DNA from: Desulfovibrio intestinalis
Lineage (GTDB): Bacteria > Desulfobacterota > Desulfovibrionia > Desulfovibrionales > Desulfovibrionaceae
DNA length: 64,000 nucleotides
Direction: 5' to 3'
Assembly: GCF_014202345.1 (NCBI RefSeq)
Contig: NZ_JACHGO010000003.1
Location: forward strand, 310,001-374,000
A model generated the notes under the pieces. It was not told the DNA's origin, searched no databases, and saw only the letters and a list, made by a program, of their open reading frames with translations. This document shows, piece by piece, positions 17,127 to 25,398 of the stretch; the stretch's first letter is position 1, and the number at the start of each line of letters is the position of its first letter. The translations under genes were made by a program, and so were the position numbers.

Positions 17127-17765
17127 ATGAAAAAAGACGTTGTTTGCCCGCACTGCGGCAAGCCCTACTCCTGCTTTCGCAACCCCGCGCCCACGGCTGA
17201 TGTGGTTATCTATGAGCCGGACAGGGGCGTGGTGATAATTCGCCGCAGGCATGCCCCCATAGGGTTTGCCCTGCCGGGCGGGTTTATTGACGAAGGCGAG
17301 CAGGCCGAAGACGCAGCCATGCGTGAAATGCGTGAAGAAACCGGGCTGGACGTTGAGCTGACAGGCTTGCTGGGCGTGTATTCGCGCCCCAAGCGTGACC
17401 CGCGCCAGCATACGCTTACGGTGGTTTTTACAGGCAAGGCGCGCAACCCCGACGCCATTCAGGCTGGCGACGACGCGGCGCAGGCAGCGTTCTATCCCCT
17501 GGACGCCCTGCCGGAACCGCTGGTTTTCGATCATGCGGAAATTCTGGAGCATTTCAGGCAAACGTTGTCCGGGCAACGCTTCGTGGCTGCGGTGCAGCCT
17601 CTGGCTTGCCATCATTTGCCCGGTATGCAGGGCTGTAGGAAAAAAAGCACAGAATCTGCCGACCAAGTTACGCTGGCCGAACAATCTACGTTGGCCGGAC
17701 AAGCCGGGTTGGCTGAGTCGGGTAAACCAACTGAACCCGCCGGACAGGAAAAGGAGATTTGCTGA
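17127..17765 (+). CDS. Nudix hydrolase with N-terminal zinc-ribbon-like motif
   Basis: Hydrolyses nucleoside diphosphates linked to another moiety. The complete Nudix box is present (GFIDEGEQAEDAAMREMREE then TGL; consensus GX5EX7REUXEEXGU). The protein opens with CPHCGKPY, half of a rubredoxin-like metal site. After the fold ends near residue 150 there is a tail of imperfect AEQ/AGQ-type repeats (LAEQSTLAGQAGLAESG) with no recognisable domain. Its TGA overlaps the ATG of the UbiD-like gene (TGATG). Confidence 0.88.
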   Translation: MKKDVVCPHCGKPYSCFRNPAPTADVVIYEPDRGVVIIRRRHAPIGFALPGGFIDEGEQAEDAAMREMREETGLDVELTGLLGVYSRPKRDPRQHTLTVVFTGKARNPDAIQAGDDAAQAAFYPLDALPEPLVFDHAEILEHFRQTLSGQRFVAAVQPLACHHLPGMQGCRKKSTESADQVTLAEQSTLAGQAGLAESGKPTEPAGQEKEIC

Positions 17766-19636
17766 TGGGCTACCGCAACATGCAGGAATGCCTCGCCGAT
17801 CTGGAAGCGCACGGCCACCTGAAGCGCATCGACGCGGAGGTGGACCCGAATCTGGAGCTGGCGGCCATCCAGCGGCGAGCCTTCAGGGCCAAGGCTCCGG
17901 CCCTGCTGTTCACGCGGGTCAAGGGCACGTCTTTTCCCATGCTGTGCAATCTTTTCGGCACGCGCGAACGCCTGCACTATATTTTCAGAGACAGCCTGCC
18001 AGCGGTGCAAGCTGTGCTGGACGCCAAGGCCGATCCTGTGGCTGCCCTTAAAAAGCCCTGGCGCGCGTTGCCCGCAGTGCCGGGTCTTTGGCACATGCTG
18101 CCCAAGGTGCGGCGCGGCAATGGCGGCGAAGGAGGCAATGTGCCTGTGCTCGAATGCCGTTGCAAGCCTGCGGACTTGCCGCAGTTGACCTGCTGGCCTA
18201 TGGATGGCGGCGCGTTTATCACGCTACCGCTCGTTTACACCGAAGACCCCGCCAAACCTGGAGCGGATTCCTCCAATCTTGGCATGTACCGGGTACAGCA
18301 GAGCGGCAATGAATACACGCCGGATGAAATGGGCCTGCACTACCAGATACACCGTGGTATCGGCGTGCACCACGCCCATGCCATCGCCGCAGGCCGTCCC
18401 TTGCCCGTGCATGTGTATGTGGGCGGCCCGCCAAGCCTTACCGTGGCCGCAGTCATGCCCCTGCCCGAAGGCTTGAGCGAACTGCGCTTCGCCGGACTTT
18501 TGGGCGGGCGGCGCATGGAGCTGGCACGGGCCGAAGGCCTGCCTTTGCCCGCACTGGCCGAAGCGGATTTTTGCATCAGCGGGCACATTATGCCTTCGCC
18601 CAAGCCCGAAGGGCCTTTTGGCGACCATGTGGGCTATTACAGCCTCACTCACGATTTTCCGGTGCTCAAGGTGGATGCGGTGTATCACCGCAAGGGAGCG
18701 GTGTGGCCCTTTACAGCTGTGGGGCGGCCACCGCAGGAAGACACGGTTTTCGGCGATTTCATCCACGAGCTTACCGGTCCTCTGGTGCCCCAGGTATTTC
18801 AGGGCGTTCGCGAGGTCCACGCTGTGGACGCAGCTGGTGTGCATCCTCTGCTGCTTGCCCTGGGCAGCGAGCGCTACACCCCTTATGAGGCAGCTCGCAG
18901 GCCGCGTGAATTGCTGACTATGGCTCTGCACCTGCTGGGAACCACCCAGACCGCCCTTGCCAAGTACGTTCTTGTGGCGGCTCATGAGGATGCCCCCGGC
19001 CTCAGCGCCAGCCATGCGCCACAGTTTTTACGCCATCTGCTTGAACGCACTGACTTCGCGCGTGATCTGCATTTCATTACGCACAGCACCAATGATACCC
19101 TGGACTATACGGGGCTTGGCCTCAATGAGGGCTCCAAGCTCATATGGGCCGCCGCTGGCGAGAAACGGCGTGAACTGGGCCTGGAACTGACAGGTTCGGC
19201 TGCGGATTTGCCGCCCCTGCCCGAGGGCTTCGGTGACGCGCGCGTGGCTGGTCCCGGCCTGCTGGTGCTGCGTGGCCCCAAACATACGCTGGGCAGAAAT
19301 GAACCAGACCCGGCGATGGAAACTCTTGCGGATGCCTTGGCCCACTGGCCGGGGCGCGAGGCTTTTCCGCTGGTTGTCGTGGCCGATGACGCGGCATTTT
19401 GCGCGCAGGATATGGATAATTTTCTGTGGGTGGCCTTCACCCGGTCTGACCCGGCCACAGATGTGTACGGGGCTCGCGCGCAAACGCGGGCAAAGCACTG
19501 GTCATGTGAAGTGCCGCTTGTTATGGACGCCCGCCTGAAGCCCTTCCACGCTCCCCCCCTGGAAGAGGACCCGGCCACCACCCGCGCGGTGGATGCTCTG
19601 GCCGCACCCGGCGGGCCATTACACGGATACCTTTAA
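17765..19636 (+). CDS. UbiD family decarboxylase, probably of menaquinone (futalosine) biosynthesis
   Basis: Prenyl-FMN-dependent (de)carboxylase. The 623-residue length exceeds classical UbiD (about 490) and fits the menaquinone-biosynthesis (SCO4490/MqnL-like) subfamily. Family elements seen: YRNMQECLADLEAHGHLKRI, FPMLCNLFGTRERLHYIF, NLGMYRVQQSGNEYTPDEMG, YHRKGAVWPFTAVGRPPQED. The start at 17765 has AAGGAG eight bases upstream. It is coupled to the Nudix gene and followed 18 bases later by nadE. The menaquinone assignment rests on length and on sulfate reducers using menaquinone; no other mqn gene is in the window. Confidence 0.82.
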   Translation: MGYRNMQECLADLEAHGHLKRIDAEVDPNLELAAIQRRAFRAKAPALLFTRVKGTSFPMLCNLFGTRERLHYIFRDSLPAVQAVLDAKADPVAALKKPWRALPAVPGLWHMLPKVRRGNGGEGGNVPVLECRCKPADLPQLTCWPMDGGAFITLPLVYTEDPAKPGADSSNLGMYRVQQSGNEYTPDEMGLHYQIHRGIGVHHAHAIAAGRPLPVHVYVGGPPSLTVAAVMPLPEGLSELRFAGLLGGRRMELARAEGLPLPALAEADFCISGHIMPSPKPEGPFGDHVGYYSLTHDFPVLKVDAVYHRKGAVWPFTAVGRPPQEDTVFGDFIHELTGPLVPQVFQGVREVHAVDAAGVHPLLLALGSERYTPYEAARRPRELLTMALHLLGTTQTALAKYVLVAAHEDAPGLSASHAPQFLRHLLERTDFARDLHFITHSTNDTLDYTGLGLNEGSKLIWAAAGEKRRELGLELTGSAADLPPLPEGFGDARVAGPGLLVLRGPKHTLGRNEPDPAMETLADALAHWPGREAFPLVVVADDAAFCAQDMDNFLWVAFTRSDPATDVYGARAQTRAKHWSCEVPLVMDARLKPFHAPPLEEDPATTRAVDALAAPGGPLHGYL

Positions 19637-19654
19637 CTTGGGGGAGGCAGCGGC

Positions 19655-21349
19655 ATGAAAATAGCCCTTTTGCAGTGCAATAGCGTCACTGGCGATGTAG
19701 CCGGAAATATGGAGCACATTCTTGAAGATGTGCAGCAGGCTGCCGCCGCCGGGGCAGAGCTGTGTGTGACCCCTGAACTGGCGCTGTGCGGTGTCGCCCC
19801 TGGGCACTACCTGTGCGCCGAAGACTTTGCCGAAGGCTGCCGCAAGGCGCTCGATCATATGGCAGAAACCCTCAAGGGCGGGCCTGCCTTGCTGGTGGGC
19901 GCGCCTGTGCCCAGCGTGTACGCTTCGGGCCTGCTTTCCAACGCCGCCGTGCTTGTACACAAGGGAACATGGCAGGTGGCTTCGCGCAAGATTTATCAGG
20001 GCGGCCAAAGCGGCGCGCAAGGCTCTGGGCCTGATGCAGAAGACAGCCGTTATTTTGATAAGGGCATCTCCTGCGGCATTCTGACCCTGGGCGGCTGGCG
20101 CATGGGCGTGGTTTTGTGTGAAGACGCCCACAGCGAAGAAGAAGCTTTTTGGAAAACCCGTTACGCCAGCGGGCACAATCCTCTTATGGAACTGGTGCAG
20201 CGCGGCGTTGACGCGCTCATCCACATGGCCGCGGCTCCCTATAGTGAGGGGGCGCAGGCGGCGGGCGAGCACATGCTTTCGCATGTGGCTGCGCGGCATC
20301 ATGTGCATCTCTTGTCGGTAAACCTTGTGGGCGGCAACGACAGCCGCGTTTATAACGGGCAAAGTCTGGTTTTTGATCCCACGGGCCAACTGCTGGCACG
20401 GGGAAAAGCCTTTGAAGAAGACGTGCTTGTGGTGGATACCGCCCCAAGCGCCCCCGGAGGCGCATCGTCGGGCGGCAAGGCTCCAGAACCCCTGTGCGCC
20501 AGCGTTGAGGAAGACTGCTGGCGGGCGCTTACCCTCGGCACTCGCGATTTTGTCCGCAAATGCGGGGCCGAAAAGGTTATTGTGGGGCTTTCCGGCGGTA
20601 TTGATTCTTCCGTGGTGTGCTGCGTGGCTGCGGAGGCCCTTGGCGCGGAAAATGTCACTGGCGTGCTGATGCCTTCGCCGTACAGCAGCGAAGGTTCGGT
20701 AGCGGATGCTCTCAGTCTGGCGCAAAATCTTGGCGTCGCGACGGTAACCCTGCCCATTGAGCCAGCCATGACAGCCTTTGCACAGGTTCTTGCTCCCGGT
20801 CTGGATCTTTTTGAAGCCCGCCCGGGAGATACCACGTTTGAGAATCTTCAGGCCCGTATTCGAGGAACCCTGTTGTCTTCTCTGGCCAACCGCGCCGGGG
20901 CGCTTGTGCTCAATACGGGCAACAAGAGCGAAGCCGCTATGGGGTACAGCACCCTGTATGGCGATACCGTGGGCGCGCTGGCCGTCATCGGTGATCTGAC
21001 CAAAACCCAGACCTACGCTGTGGCGCGCTGGTACAATGCGCATAAGGGAGAGCAGATTATTCCGCAGCAGGTCTTTGACAAGGCCCCTTCGGCAGAACTG
21101 CGCCCCGGGCAGAAAGATGAGGACAGCCTGCCGCCTTACGATGAGCTTGATCCCGTGCTTGAAGATCTGCTGCTCCCGGCGGCGCCGCCTGTGGGTGACA
21201 ATTCTTCTCCCCTGCGGCTTGAGGTGCGCAGCAAGCTCTTTATGGCGGAATTCAAACGCAGGCAGGAACCTTTGGCACTTTTTATCAGCCGTATGCCTTT
21301 TGGCGCCGGGTGGCAGGCCCCTGTTGCGGGGCGTTACCGCCTGCCATAA
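19655..21349 (+). CDS. nadE: Glutamine-dependent NAD+ synthetase
   Basis: Amidates nicotinate adenine dinucleotide to NAD+ using glutamine-derived ammonia. The 564-residue two-domain protein has an N-terminal nitrilase-type glutaminase with its Glu-Lys-Cys triad (CVTPELAL, SRKIYQG, VVLCEDAHSEEE) and a C-terminal synthetase with the PP-loop VGLSGGIDSSVVCC, LNTGNKSEAAMGYSTLYGD and the family ending FKRRQEPLALFIS. GGGGGAGGCAGCGGC precedes the ATG. It is probably cotranscribed with the UbiD-like and Nudix genes. The large antisense frame at 19619-21043 is a shadow. Confidence 0.95.
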   Translation: MKIALLQCNSVTGDVAGNMEHILEDVQQAAAAGAELCVTPELALCGVAPGHYLCAEDFAEGCRKALDHMAETLKGGPALLVGAPVPSVYASGLLSNAAVLVHKGTWQVASRKIYQGGQSGAQGSGPDAEDSRYFDKGISCGILTLGGWRMGVVLCEDAHSEEEAFWKTRYASGHNPLMELVQRGVDALIHMAAAPYSEGAQAAGEHMLSHVAARHHVHLLSVNLVGGNDSRVYNGQSLVFDPTGQLLARGKAFEEDVLVVDTAPSAPGGASSGGKAPEPLCASVEEDCWRALTLGTRDFVRKCGAEKVIVGLSGGIDSSVVCCVAAEALGAENVTGVLMPSPYSSEGSVADALSLAQNLGVATVTLPIEPAMTAFAQVLAPGLDLFEARPGDTTFENLQARIRGTLLSSLANRAGALVLNTGNKSEAAMGYSTLYGDTVGALAVIGDLTKTQTYAVARWYNAHKGEQIIPQQVFDKAPSAELRPGQKDEDSLPPYDELDPVLEDLLLPAAPPVGDNSSPLRLEVRSKLFMAEFKRRQEPLALFISRMPFGAGWQAPVAGRYRLP

Positions 21350-21480
21350 TGCTTTCTGTAGCGGTTTTTTTGTTGAAGCTGTGTATTCTGGCTACAGGGC
21401 TGGGTAAAAAGTGTTTTTTACCATGCCGTGTGGACCAATGTTTTATTGCTTAAGTGAAACTGATGGGGCGGGGTTGGCTT

Positions 21481-21551
21481 GGCCAGTTGCGGCGCGTTGC
21501 GCTTTCTTGCAGCGTCAGAACATGTGAACTTTTTTCAAGGTTAACATGTTC
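21481..21551 (-). repeat. Dispersed intergenic repeat family A, copy A5
   Basis: On the minus strand it begins with the palindrome GAACATGT...ACATGTTC (21518-21551) and continues into the family core GACGCTGCAAGAAAGCGC-AACGCGCCGCAAC. It lies in the 387-base gap between nadE and glpX, in which I see no gene. Confidence 0.6.
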
Positions 21552-21736
21552 AATTCAAAGCTTGCCGGCGGTCCCACTCATTTCATCAGATCGCGGGGTT
21601 GTTACAACGGGCAGATTGGTCACGGGATAGTGGCGGCCTGCCTGGAGCTGGGAGAACAAGGGGTTTTTTCTTGAAGACGGCAGCGCGCTGGGGTAAGAGC
21701 AGTGTGTTGGATAACGAAGAACGAGTGGAGGAAGAT

Positions 21737-22720
21737 ATGGTGGAAGCACCGGAAAAAAATCTGGCCCTGGATATTGTGCGTATTACCGAAGCGGCGGCCC
21801 TGGCGTCGGCTCGCTGGCTCGGGCGCGGTGACAAGGAGGCCGGAGACGGCGCTGCCGTTGACGCCATGCGTATCAGCTTTGCCACTCTTCATATTGACGG
21901 TCTGGTAGTCATCGGCGAGGGCGAAAAAGACAACGCCCCAATGCTGTTTAATGGTGAAAAGGTTGGTATGGGCGTAGGCCCCAGCCTTGATGTGGCCGTG
22001 GATCCGGTGGAAGGCACAAGCCTTCTGGCCTATGGCCGCCCCAATGCTATTTCTGTGGTAGGCGTGGCCCCCAAGGACAGCATGTTTAATCCTGGCCCCA
22101 GCTTTTATATGCAAAAGCTGGTGGTGGCCCGCGAGGCGCGTGATGTCATTGATCTGGACGCGCCCGTCAAGGTGAACCTGGCCAATGTGGCCAAAGCTAT
22201 GGGCAAAAGCGTGCAGGACCTTGTGGTTTTTGTGCTGGATAAGCCCCGGCATGAAAAACTTATCAGTGAAATCCGCCAGGCGGGCGCGCGCATTCAGCTT
22301 CAGACTGACGGCGACGTGGCTGGCGGCCTTATGGCCGTAGACCCGCGCTCTGAAGTGGATATCATGATGGGCACAGGCGGCACACCTGAAGGCGTGCTGG
22401 CTGCTTGCGCCATCAAGGGCATGGGCGGGCAGATACTTGCCCGGCTTGATCCTCAGTCTTATGTGGAAAAGGAAGCCATCAACGAGGCTGGTATTGATGC
22501 ACGAGAAGTGCTCACCGTTAATGACCTTGTGCGCAGCGATGATTGTTTCTTCGCAGCCACCGGTATTTCAGGCGGTGATTTTCTGCGCGGTGTGCGCTAC
22601 AGCTCAAAATACGCAGTGACCCACTCTTTGGTTTTGCGCGGTAAAACGGGTACATTGCGGTATGTGGAGTCTTACCATAATATGGACAGACTCTCGAAAT
22701 TCAGCGCGGTTCGGTACTGA
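21737..22720 (+). CDS. glpX: Fructose-1,6-bisphosphatase class II
   Basis: Metal-dependent gluconeogenic phosphatase producing fructose 6-phosphate. The 327 residues include VVIGEGEKDNAPMLFNGEKV, the metal-binding VDPVEGTSLLAYGRPNAISV, and ELDGDVAGG-like and MGTGGTPEGVLAACAIK segments. The start at 21737 is set by GTGGAGGAAG just upstream; the longer frame from 21599 has no support. The unknown secreted protein gene begins immediately after its stop. Confidence 0.94.
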   Translation: MVEAPEKNLALDIVRITEAAALASARWLGRGDKEAGDGAAVDAMRISFATLHIDGLVVIGEGEKDNAPMLFNGEKVGMGVGPSLDVAVDPVEGTSLLAYGRPNAISVVGVAPKDSMFNPGPSFYMQKLVVAREARDVIDLDAPVKVNLANVAKAMGKSVQDLVVFVLDKPRHEKLISEIRQAGARIQLQTDGDVAGGLMAVDPRSEVDIMMGTGGTPEGVLAACAIKGMGGQILARLDPQSYVEKEAINEAGIDAREVLTVNDLVRSDDCFFAATGISGGDFLRGVRYSSKYAVTHSLVLRGKTGTLRYVESYHNMDRLSKFSAVRY

Positions 22721-23314
22721 ATGAATAATATGTTGTCGAATGTTCGGGCGCAGACGCGCCCGATGGCATCACTGACCACCAAATTTCAGGCGTGGGCAGC
22801 GGGCTCTTTCATGCGTACGCTGCTGGCGGGAATGGCCGTCCTGTGCCTGACCCTGACTTCCGGTTTGCCCGGTGAGTTTTTTTCCGGGCAGGCTCTGGCG
22901 GCTGCCAGCCAGGGGAAAAAACAACCCTCCAAGCCTTCTACTGTCTATGAAAAGCAGCCTCCTGTCACTGACAAGGAACTGCTGAGTTTTCTTGACGTGC
23001 TGCCGCATTTTCGTGCCTGGGCCAAGGCCAACAATGAAGAAGCCCATCCTACACTGACCAACGGCAAGCCGGATTTCATGTACTCGCCGCAGGCAGCAGC
23101 CTGGGTGCAGCAGCAAGGCTGGGACCCGGTGCGCTTTTTCTGTGTTATGGGGCGTATGGCTGCCGCCTTGGCCATTGTTGAAGAAGGCAATGACATGAAC
23201 GGCGTGCGGTCCAAGGATATGCCCGAAGTTACTGAAGGCGAACTGGCTTTGGCCCGGCGTCACCTGGGCACCATGCTCAAGGTCAGTGGCGATGTGGCGC
23301 CCATAAGCCGTTAG
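22721..23314 (+). CDS. Secreted protein of unknown function
   Basis: 197 residues with an N-terminal region of about 30 residues before a hydrophobic helix (RTLLAGMAVLCLTLTSG) and an Ala-x-Ala-type cleavage region (GQALAAASQ), so probably exported. The mature part has a Trp/Phe-rich helical region (LLSFLDVLPHFRAWAKAN, WVQQQGWDPVRFFCVMGRM) and one Cys. The ATG directly follows the glpX TGA without a clear ribosome-binding site; a start inside, such as the Met near residue 31, would give a normal-length signal peptide. No family is recognised. Confidence 0.65.
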   Translation: MNNMLSNVRAQTRPMASLTTKFQAWAAGSFMRTLLAGMAVLCLTLTSGLPGEFFSGQALAAASQGKKQPSKPSTVYEKQPPVTDKELLSFLDVLPHFRAWAKANNEEAHPTLTNGKPDFMYSPQAAAWVQQQGWDPVRFFCVMGRMAAALAIVEEGNDMNGVRSKDMPEVTEGELALARRHLGTMLKVSGDVAPISR

Positions 23315-23386
23315 TCGATCGTATACTTGCGCACACTGCCGCATGCCTGAGTGAATATACGAAGGGGCATGCGCTCTGTGCACGAA

Positions 23387-23420
23387 AAACAGCTCGTAGC
23401 TTTGTAGGTACGAGCTGTTT
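23387..23420 (+). terminator. Hairpin after the secreted-protein gene
   Basis: Perfect 12-base arms (AAACAGCTCGTA / TACGAGCTGTTT) with a 10-base loop, about 70 bases after the stop, followed by an AT-rich stretch without a strict T run. Confidence 0.5.
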
Positions 23421-23513
23421 GAAAATTTATATCTCGCCAGCTTATAGTATTTTGCTGCTGCACGTGATCGCTACATAACCTGCACGGCACAAACTCTGCA
23501 AAGGCGGTTTTTC

Positions 23514-24053
23514 ATGTTGACCCGGCGATATGCTTTCAGTTGGGATTTTGTCGGCAATATTCACGATGGCCGGCCCAATCTTGGCAATAACGCGCGCATC
23601 GAAGTGTATAGGCTCTTTCAGTACACCATGCGTGATATTGTTGAGTCACGCTATGGCACTGCCGCATCTGAAGAGATCATGCGTGAAAGCGGCAAACTTG
23701 CAGGGCGCAAATTTTGCGAAAGATTTGTTGGCCGCCGCGAGAGATTTGATGACTTTGTGGCAGCAGTGCAGAAAGCCTTGCTGGATTTCGGCATAGGAAT
23801 TCTGCGGGTAGAAAGCGCCAATTATGAAGCTTCTCACTTTACGTTGACCGTGGCTGAAGATTTGGATTGCTCTGGCCTGCCCGATATGGAACACACGGTT
23901 TGCCATTATGACGAGGGTTTTCTGGCGGGCGTGCTTTTTGCCCAGACCGGCACGGAATTTGAGGTGCGCGAGGTTGACTGCTGGTGCACTGGGGACCGCA
24001 CATGCCGGTTTGAAGTTAAACCCAGTGTTAAGGCGCTCAACAGCAATTCTTAG
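23514..24053 (+). CDS. V4R-domain (4-vinyl reductase) protein
   Basis: V4R domains are small ligand-binding folds found in methanogenesis, aromatic-sensing (XylR-type) and bacteriochlorophyll proteins. The 179-residue protein is essentially one V4R domain: a helical N-terminus (YRLFQYTMRDIVESRYG, GRKFCERFVG) and the signature C-terminus (HYDEGFLAGVLFAQTG, then EVDCWCTGDRTCRFEV, whose cysteines typically bind metal). There is no output domain, so it may be a stand-alone sensor or heme/metal chaperone. AAAGG precedes the ATG. Its partner is unknown. Confidence 0.82.
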   Translation: MLTRRYAFSWDFVGNIHDGRPNLGNNARIEVYRLFQYTMRDIVESRYGTAASEEIMRESGKLAGRKFCERFVGRRERFDDFVAAVQKALLDFGIGILRVESANYEASHFTLTVAEDLDCSGLPDMEHTVCHYDEGFLAGVLFAQTGTEFEVREVDCWCTGDRTCRFEVKPSVKALNSNS

Positions 24054-24059
24054 AGTATT

Positions 24060-24190
24060 TTAATTTGGGAAAGTTTAAATGTTCTAACGCTGCACAAAAG
24101 CGCTGCGCGCCGCAACGCGGCGTGGGGTCTGCCGAAAATCGTATTTTGAGGCAGAATGACAATTTTGAAATACAATGTATTTCAAAATTG
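24060..24190 (+). repeat. Dispersed intergenic repeat family A, copy A1
   Basis: Starts seven bases after the V4R gene stop, in the same orientation. Modules in order: AT-rich lead (TTTAAATGTTCT), core ACGCTGCACAAAAGCGCTGC-GCGCCGCAACGCGGCGTGG, hairpin CTGCC-GAAAATCG...TTTTGAGGCAG, and palindrome TTTTGAAATAC...GTATTTCAAAA. The best full-length copy together with the one at 51.5 kb. Confidence 0.7.
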
Positions 24191-24327
24191 TTCAGCTCCA
24201 GGGCCGTTAGGCTGGTGAGGCTGTTTTGAGCAGGGTTCGCCAATTGAACCTTATGCTTTGAAAGCGCAACAAGCTGTTGCAGAGCACTGGCGGTCAAAAA
24301 TATCACGGCTGTGTCCCAGAGCAGATT

Positions 24328-24355
24328 AACTTTGAAAATGTATATTTTCAAAGTT
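24328..24355. repeat. Palindrome preceded by GAGCAGATTA
   Basis: AACTTTGAAAA-TGTATA-TTTTCAAAGTT, a perfect 11-base-arm palindrome preceded by GAGCAGATT. The same lead plus palindrome begins copy A3 at 46610, so this is a partial copy of the family A end module. Confidence 0.55.
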
Positions 24356-24439
24356 TAATACACGCTCGTTACGGCGTTTAATCGCGCAAATAAATAGCAG
24401 TGCTGTCTTCATCCGTAACTTTCTGCGTCGCAACGGCTG

Positions 24440-24513
24440 AAGCTGCGCTTACGCCTCCACGGCGGGCGTCTGCTCACGCAGACACCTGAGCATTTCAAAG
24501 TTGAAATGCTCTA
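24440..24513 (+). repeat. Dispersed intergenic repeat family B, copy B1
   Basis: About 74 bases: core GCTGCGCTTACGCCTCCACG-GCGGGCGTCTGCTC, then a perfect palindrome GAGCATTTCAA-AG-TTGAAATGCTC (24488-24511). By eye about 85 percent identical to copy B2 at 36434-36508. Confidence 0.65.
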
Positions 24514-24634
24514 GGATGCGGCCCATTTTTTATTTCATTCAAATGCATGTGCGTGCTGCTTGCGACACTGAAGCGGTGATCGTTTTTTCGCGATGAAAAC
24601 CGAAGGCATGGCATGCAGGTGACGCTAATAAAAC

Positions 24635-24667
24635 AAAAATCCCTGAAAATACTTTTCAGGGATTTTT
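24635..24667. terminator. Bidirectional Rho-independent terminator
   Basis: Perfect 15-pair stem AAAAATCCCTGAAAA / TTTTCAGGGATTTTT with a 3-base loop (TAC) between convergent genes. The gap 24054-24834 otherwise holds only the repeats listed and no gene I can support. Confidence 0.8.
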
Positions 24668-24745
24668 CGCTGTGGCTGCGTTGCCATAACTGGAACCAAA
24701 AAGCCCCATAGCAGGCAAACGGTGCCGCCCATTCCCCAGGGGAAA

Positions 24746-24784
24746 GATTTTCCGGCCCCGGCACCCGCCAAGGGCCGGAAAATC
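24746..24784 (-). terminator. Terminator of the TPR gene
   Basis: 13-base perfect arms (GATTTTCCGGCCC / GGGCCGGAAAATC) with a 13-base loop, 50 bases past the TPR gene stop; TTTCCCC follows on the minus strand. Confidence 0.65.
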
Positions 24785-24834
24785 ATGTGGGGAGGGGAGT
24801 ATGTTTTGGCAGCGGCCTGGCCCGGAGGCCATGA

Positions 24835-25398
24835 CTACGCAGCCATCGTGTCGAAAAGTTCTTTGGCGCTGTTGTTGGCGGGGTTGGCGCCAAGCACGGT
24901 TTCCAGATGCTGACGGGCATCTTCGCTGCGGCCAAGGTAAATGAGGCATCCGGCCAGGGTCACGCGAACAGCTTCAGCTTCAGTGCCGGTGCGCAATGTG
25001 TCTTCCAGGTAGGGCAGCACGTTTTCAACGCAACCCAGCTGATAAGCTTCGCGTACAAGGCAGTTCAGGGCTACGATATTTTCCGCATTTTTGTTCAGCG
25101 CGCGGGAAAAATGTTCAAAAGCGCTTTCGTGCTGACCCTGTTCCATAAGAACCAGGCCAATGCCGCACAGGGCCTTGTCGGTTTCTTCCACAGCGGCAGC
25201 CTTCTGGTAGAGCACCAGGGCCTTGTCCAGTTCGGAACGCTGCACAGCCACAGTTGCCAGACCCATGTAGGGAGCGGCGCTTTGGGTGTTGCTGTTGGCG
25301 GCTTTGCGGTAATATTCTTCGGCCTTGTCAAAGTCGCCCATGAAAAGATAGCACTCGCCCAGTTCTTTATTGATTTCGTAATCCAGTTGATTGCTCAT
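24835..25398 (-). CDS. Tetratricopeptide repeat protein
   Basis: 187 residues made almost wholly of about five TPR units (for example GECYLFMGDFDKAEEYYRKA, ALVLYQKAAAVEETDKALCG and LIYLGRSEDARQHLETVLGA), without signal peptide or catalytic domain, so probably a cytoplasmic protein-interaction scaffold. The start at 25398 has GGGGAG at a normal distance; the frame continuing to 25482 does not look coding. It is a single gene with its own terminator; no partner is evident. Confidence 0.85.
   Translation of the reverse strand: MSNQLDYEINKELGECYLFMGDFDKAEEYYRKAANSNTQSAAPYMGLATVAVQRSELDKALVLYQKAAAVEETDKALCGIGLVLMEQGQHESAFEHFSRALNKNAENIVALNCLVREAYQLGCVENVLPYLEDTLRTGTEAEAVRVTLAGCLIYLGRSEDARQHLETVLGANPANNSAKELFDTMAA

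Noticed and set aside
19619..21043. 474-codon open frame on the minus strand
   Set aside because: It is antisense to nadE, whose motifs are complete; long antisense frames are common in GC-rich DNA.
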